A DNA stretch of 64,000 nucleotides from Spodoptera frugiperda (taxonomy: Eukaryota; Arthropoda; Insecta; Lepidoptera; Noctuidae). The notes beneath the pieces are model-generated. The model had not been told where the DNA came from. It made no database searches and saw only the letters and a list, made by a program, of their open reading frames with translations. The DNA is taken from NCBI RefSeq assembly GCF_023101765.2, contig NC_064231.1, positions 6,400,501 to 6,464,500 on the forward strand. The letters are read 5' to 3'. Positions 60,201-64,000 of this stretch are shown here, in pieces (position 1 is the first letter of the stretch; each line of letters begins with the position of its first letter). The position numbers were made by a program, and so were the translations under genes.

Positions 60201-61554
60201 GTCGGTTAATCTATTTAGTGTCTACTTGAAGGACCTTCTGTCTTAAGTTATTACATAAGTTATTATCATGCCAATATTAAAAATATTTAACGTTTTAAAC
60301 AAATAGATCGACTTGGACATCGCATGAAAACAAAATGAATATTACAATATTATATTAGATTCTTTAGTCTCTCGCGCCTCACGCGATTGAAACTCTCGTT
60401 CCTGTTGGTCGCTGGCCCGTCGTGCTGTGTAGTGTGATACATACTAATAATCAAATCAAGCGATGTCCAAGTCGATCTATTTGTTTAAAACGTTAAATAT
60501 TTTTAATATTGGCATGATAATAACTTATGTAATAACTTAAGACAGAAGGTCCTTCAAGTAGACACTAAATAGATTAACCGACTTGGTATTACATGGATCT
60601 CACAACTTTTGACGGTAGAAAGACTGAGCTGCGAGACTTGGATTTTTTACAGGATGTTTTTGATGGGATTGGTTTCACAAGTTGCTCGTATAATTTCATA
60701 TAACTGATGTAAGTAAGTGGTCGTCGCCTCTTTCCCTTTTCAAAAGTAACGTCTCATACGTAGGAAGTCGTAGAAGCAGGAAGCTTAAGCAATTGATCAC
60801 TTGACTTTATACTGTAGGTACTTACAACCATTAACATTTAACTGAAGTTGACCATGAAACTCGGTTGGCTTAGCAATGCTAATTTTACCTGCATTGTTTA
60901 ATGTTTTTTAATCATAACAATTGTATCGAGCACGCGACCGTAGACAATGTTTATAAGTATAAAGAGCGATTAGGAATGCATGTCACTAAGCTAAAGTTGG
61001 TTATCTAACAATAGATCCAAAGAAAGAGCGATTTGCTTGTTTTTAAATTACCTATTGTGTTGAGCAGTTCTAACACGTCTGTTTCGATGTCTAGAGATAT
61101 TCTTTCTGTGCTGTCTACTACATTAAGGTATTTCGGCCTGTTTCGTATGAAGAAATATTGTATCTGTCTTTCTATAATCGTGATCAATTTCAAAATATAT
61201 ACCTAGAAAAATATGGTCACCCAACTCGAACAGAGTTTGAACTTTGAAGCAGTGTCCACTGCAAGTCCCGTAATAAAATGAGTGTATTTACAGGTATGCA
61301 AGATTTCAACTATCTCGCTACAAACGCGTTTGAAATCACCCTGGAACTTGGCTGCGACAAATATCCCCCTGCGAGTGCTCTGGCCAAGGAGTGGGAGAGG
61401 AACCGTGAAGCTTTGCTGGCGTACTTGTGGAAGGCACACGCTGGTATTAAAGGAATAGTGTCTGACGACTCTGGATTCATACAGAACGCCATCATATCTG
61501 TAGTCAACATCACTGGACCAATCCCAAGACCTATCCGCCATGACGTCACCACAG
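57222..61554 (+). CDS. Carboxypeptidase E/M-type metallopeptidase (M14), 5' part
   Basis: Six exons are visible (57222-57441, 57525-57721, 57839-57994, 58111-58277, 58607-58761, 61294-61554), encoding 385 residues and ending in phase 1 at a donor (ACAG/gtaaga). The rest of the gene is not recognised. A signal peptide (about 1-18) is followed by an M14 domain close to vertebrate CPE along its length. Zinc ligands are H85 and E88 (NIHGNEVLGRE) and H215 (AMHGGDLVANYPYDE). R158 is in DLNRNFPD, and the catalytic Glu is about 316 in FEITLELGC. All key residues are present, so an active enzyme removing C-terminal Arg/Lys from peptides in the secretory pathway or at the surface is expected. The transthyretin-like domain starts at GIKGIVSDDSG. 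Whether it is the CPE, CPM or CPD type depends on missing 3' exons. Confidence 0.9.
59335..60113. mobile_element. Noctuid-type repeat with GC-rich foldback
   Basis: It holds a perfect 8-bp stem GGGGGCAC/GTGCCCCC (59438-59445 with 59450-59457), then GCGGCACGGCCGTACC. A long AT-rich body follows with GTCACTCACTGACTCACCG, and a second inverted pair around AACTGCATCAATAACTTTG (59825-59843) and CAAAGTTATTTATGCAGTT (59864-59882). It runs on without a clear boundary into the palindrome at 60114. The apparent minus-strand 118-codon frame at 59322-59678 lies within this repeat and shows no conserved domain. Confidence 0.55.
60114..60669. repeat. Perfect 210-bp inverted repeat (foldback) with 136-bp spacer
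   Basis: The left arm 60114-60323 and right arm 60460-60669 are exact reverse complements over all 210 bp by base-by-base comparison. They start ATCCCATCAAAAACATCC and end GACTTGGACATCGC at the centre. The spacer 60324-60459 contains a GC-richer core (CTCGCGCCTCACGCG). No target-site duplication is evident at the outer ends (GAG/ATCCC and GGGAT/TGG). Confidence 0.92.
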
Positions 61555-64000
61555 GTAAGATTTTGTTCCATTTATTTTACTGTGATGTAATGTTCCATTG
61601 CATCAACGTATTAACTTATTTTTTAAACAATCTGGTTATTATCTTGTGTTGTGTATCAGTCATAATTATATTGTGGTTATATTGTAAGTAGTATTTGTGA
61701 ACTTTGATAATTATATTCTTAATACATATTACGGTACTCTAAGCCTCATTGTAAAACCTAGATGTTTGACTATCGCATAGTAAGAATTGTTGTTACAAAT
61801 AGAACAATGAAACGTTTTCCTACGCCTAGAATGTAAACGAACTCTTTGTCCAGTGCAATGAAATTTATACATGTTTGCATTCACTTCGGTAAATTAATAC
61901 TGATTGGTGTAATTAAGTGTTTCCTCGTGGGCTGACGTCGTGGCGTCTTCAATTAATTGATTGTGAGAATTTGTCCATTTGCTGCATTTGATTTATTTAC
62001 GTATATACCGTTTATATTTTCTCCTTAGGTAAATACATTAGGTATGCGTTGTTGTTAGTTAACATTAGTGAAGGTAGTAATCACATATCAATACCCGAAG
62101 CCTGAATAAAAACTAAATAAATAAAATTTGTTATTGAATAAAATTATTGTTTTATATAAATAAAAATATAATAAAGTCGTTCATCACATGATTAGGTACT
62201 CTACAAGCTACGCCATTTAAATATAAATGGCTCGTTACTTTATCAGGATATTTGCATTGTGTGAATCGTCGCAACAATAATGACTAATAACTAATAAAAA
62301 CCCACAAAAAGTTATGTTGTTACATTTCACTCGGCCGGACAGTTTAAAGGACAGTCCTTTTGATTATTATCGAAACATTTAGGTTATCACACAGTAGGCA
62401 TTTACGCAAACCGTTGCTATTTTTATCCAAGTATGTACTTGGATATAGTTTGATTCTCATTAATTATTATATTTAAGTACTTTTTGCCACTGCCCTTTTT
62501 CAATATATTCAATATTCAGTATTGAATTATACGTACGTATAACGTAATTTGTTCCACGTTCTTCGTTAGATACGATGTTTGATTTTGTGTCGTGTGTCGT
62601 ACCTACTTGTATTCAATTTGCACTTATGTAAAGATTTTTATGTATTTTAATGTGTCAAAGTCAAAGCATTTATTTCAATTAATCCTAAATTAGGCACTTT
62701 TGAAACGTGAAGTTGAATTGTCTGTTAGTCTGTGTCTAAAATGCTTTTTTACAAACTCTCTGATACATTATTTGATCTTGTGATCATTCTCGTACCTAGT
62801 TTTTCTAGGAAGTATTGACATAATATAAGAGAAGATAGATGTTATTGCATGATGTGATCAGCGATCATCCATTGATAGACCATGGTGATACTGACTAGGT
62901 AGTTAGTTACATTTTGTAGACTAGTTAGTCTTAAAAGAAGTCTAGTCTTTATATCCGCAATATGACTAACATTCCACATTTTATTTGTTTATTCACATGA
63001 GTTTAGAACTAAAGAACATTGTATGTAACACCAATCTACAGTGCATGGATTACAAATAACATCACATTAGTTTTATTTCGTAACTCTGTGAAAATGGGTT
63101 GACGATCCGATTGAATACAAAAGAGCGTCATTACTCTTCTTGAATAGGAATGCGCGTAAAGTTGGCACATTATTTTAGAAATATTTAAATGGACTTTTGG
63201 AGGTCGAAATTACCTATTTTAATGAGGCTATTATCGGTTTCATTTTGAGGATGAACGTCATAATACAAAAGAGCCTTCTATAATATAACAGAAGAGTCTT
63301 CTGTATTATCCTTCTAAGTACTAGTTAGTCGCAGTATCTAACTAATTGTTCTTTGTCCATTGATGTGGTTACGACCTAATAGTGTTACTTTATTAATCTT
63401 ATTAAAACTACTCTAGTATAAAATTCCATTCTGTCCGTTTTAGCCATGAGTTTATAAATCCCTCAGTAGTTCATCGTAGTAATCTACTCGTTTAAATCTG
63501 ATCTTTGTTATATTCTTGTTTTTGCTTCCGCGTTACCACGCGTAAAGGACAAACTGAATTGACAGTCGTACATTTTGGTATTTACACGCTTATTACAGAG
63601 AGCTTGTACATAAAGTTACTTTAGATAGGTAACTGATTATCAGAAAATAGAATGTCTCGTGGTATTTTATGAAGGTAAAACAATTAAGAGATTTGCAATC
63701 TTGTTCCCAAGTCATTGCTTGGCAACAGGAATACGTATGTGTGTACTGTATTAATTGAAAGACGTGTTAAATAACAGCAGACTCTTTAAATTGTACAATT
63801 GTGCATGTAATCAACATGCATTGTGTGGAGACTTCAATCGAGGGAGTTTCATTGTCAGTAGGTACTATAGGTAGCAATGTTTGGGTTCTTCTGCACTGTT
63901 ACATATTTCAGTTTACAGCATTGTGCTAAAGATGAATTTTGTTATTAAACATACATATTCAATTACTGATGCATCGTAAAACCAAGTTGCGTTTTCGACC
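61555..64000. other. Probable carboxypeptidase intron, no exon recognised
   Basis: This is AT-rich sequence after the exon 6 donor. I looked for the next conserved carboxypeptidase segment (the transthyretin-like domain after HDVTT) and did not find it, so the next exon probably lies beyond the window. A stretch around 62655-62720 (GTCAAAGTCAAAGCATTTATT and onward) resembles another common lepidopteran repeat. Confidence 0.45.

Larger units (their letters stand above)
58762..61293. other. Repeat-filled intron 5 of the carboxypeptidase gene
   Basis: This 2.5-kb intron is far longer than the other introns of this gene. It is mostly filled by the repeat at about 59335-60113 and the large palindrome at 60114-60669. 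I see no missed exon; the reading frame passes cleanly from exon 5 (GGA G) to exon 6 (GT ATG CAA GAT). Confidence 0.6.

Overview
This is a window of nuclear DNA from a moth or butterfly (Lepidoptera), probably a noctuid-type moth. The protein-coding genes are animal genes with short exons, GT-AG introns and AT-rich spacers. The repeats look lepidopteran: a tRNA-derived SINE, Helitron ends with a CTAG/T terminus, and several noctuid-type interspersed repeats. I assign the order from remembered repeat character, not from a search.

Layout. (1) 1-1993 is non-coding flank. (2) 1994-12515 and 12579-23095 are two almost identical 10.5-kb copies separated by 63 Ns. Each holds a complete 17-exon FAM120A/CCPG-type gene on the minus strand and a complete 4-exon Di-Ras small GTPase gene on the plus strand. 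The homology ends exactly at the gap on both sides, so this is most simply two haplotypes of one locus placed in tandem by the assembler, not two loci. (3) 23096-28321 is a long non-coding stretch with a retroelement scrap. (4) 28322-31045 (minus) is a CLCC1-like ER channel gene, head to head with INTS12 (31600-32535, plus), the PHD-finger subunit of Integrator. (5) 32957-33732 is a 16-bp minisatellite next to a transposable-element copy. (6) 35536-40041 is a five-exon DMRT gene with DM and DMA domains, probably dmrt93B. (7) 41228-42657 and 44363-47624 are two tandem THEM6-like hotdog-fold genes with matching exon structure. (8) 49211-50686 is a non-autonomous Helitron. (9) 51556-56033 is a nine-exon chemosensory ionotropic receptor gene carrying a deleted pogo-like transposon in its last intron. 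(10) 57222 to beyond 61554 is the 5' part of a carboxypeptidase E/M-type metallopeptidase gene; its last visible intron holds a perfect 210-bp inverted repeat. The gene continues past what I can recognise.

The genes do not form a functional cluster; this is ordinary insect gene neighbourhood. I found no wholly new biological system. The most useful observations are the assembly duplication, the divergence of the THEM6 pair (one copy has lost the family's MNNARY motif), the perfect foldback repeat, the pogo-derived element with repeated subterminal motifs, and the minisatellite that falsely suggests long proteins.

All exon models were built by eye from reading frame, GT/AG sites and recalled family similarity. 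Exon lengths and phases sum correctly in every gene listed.
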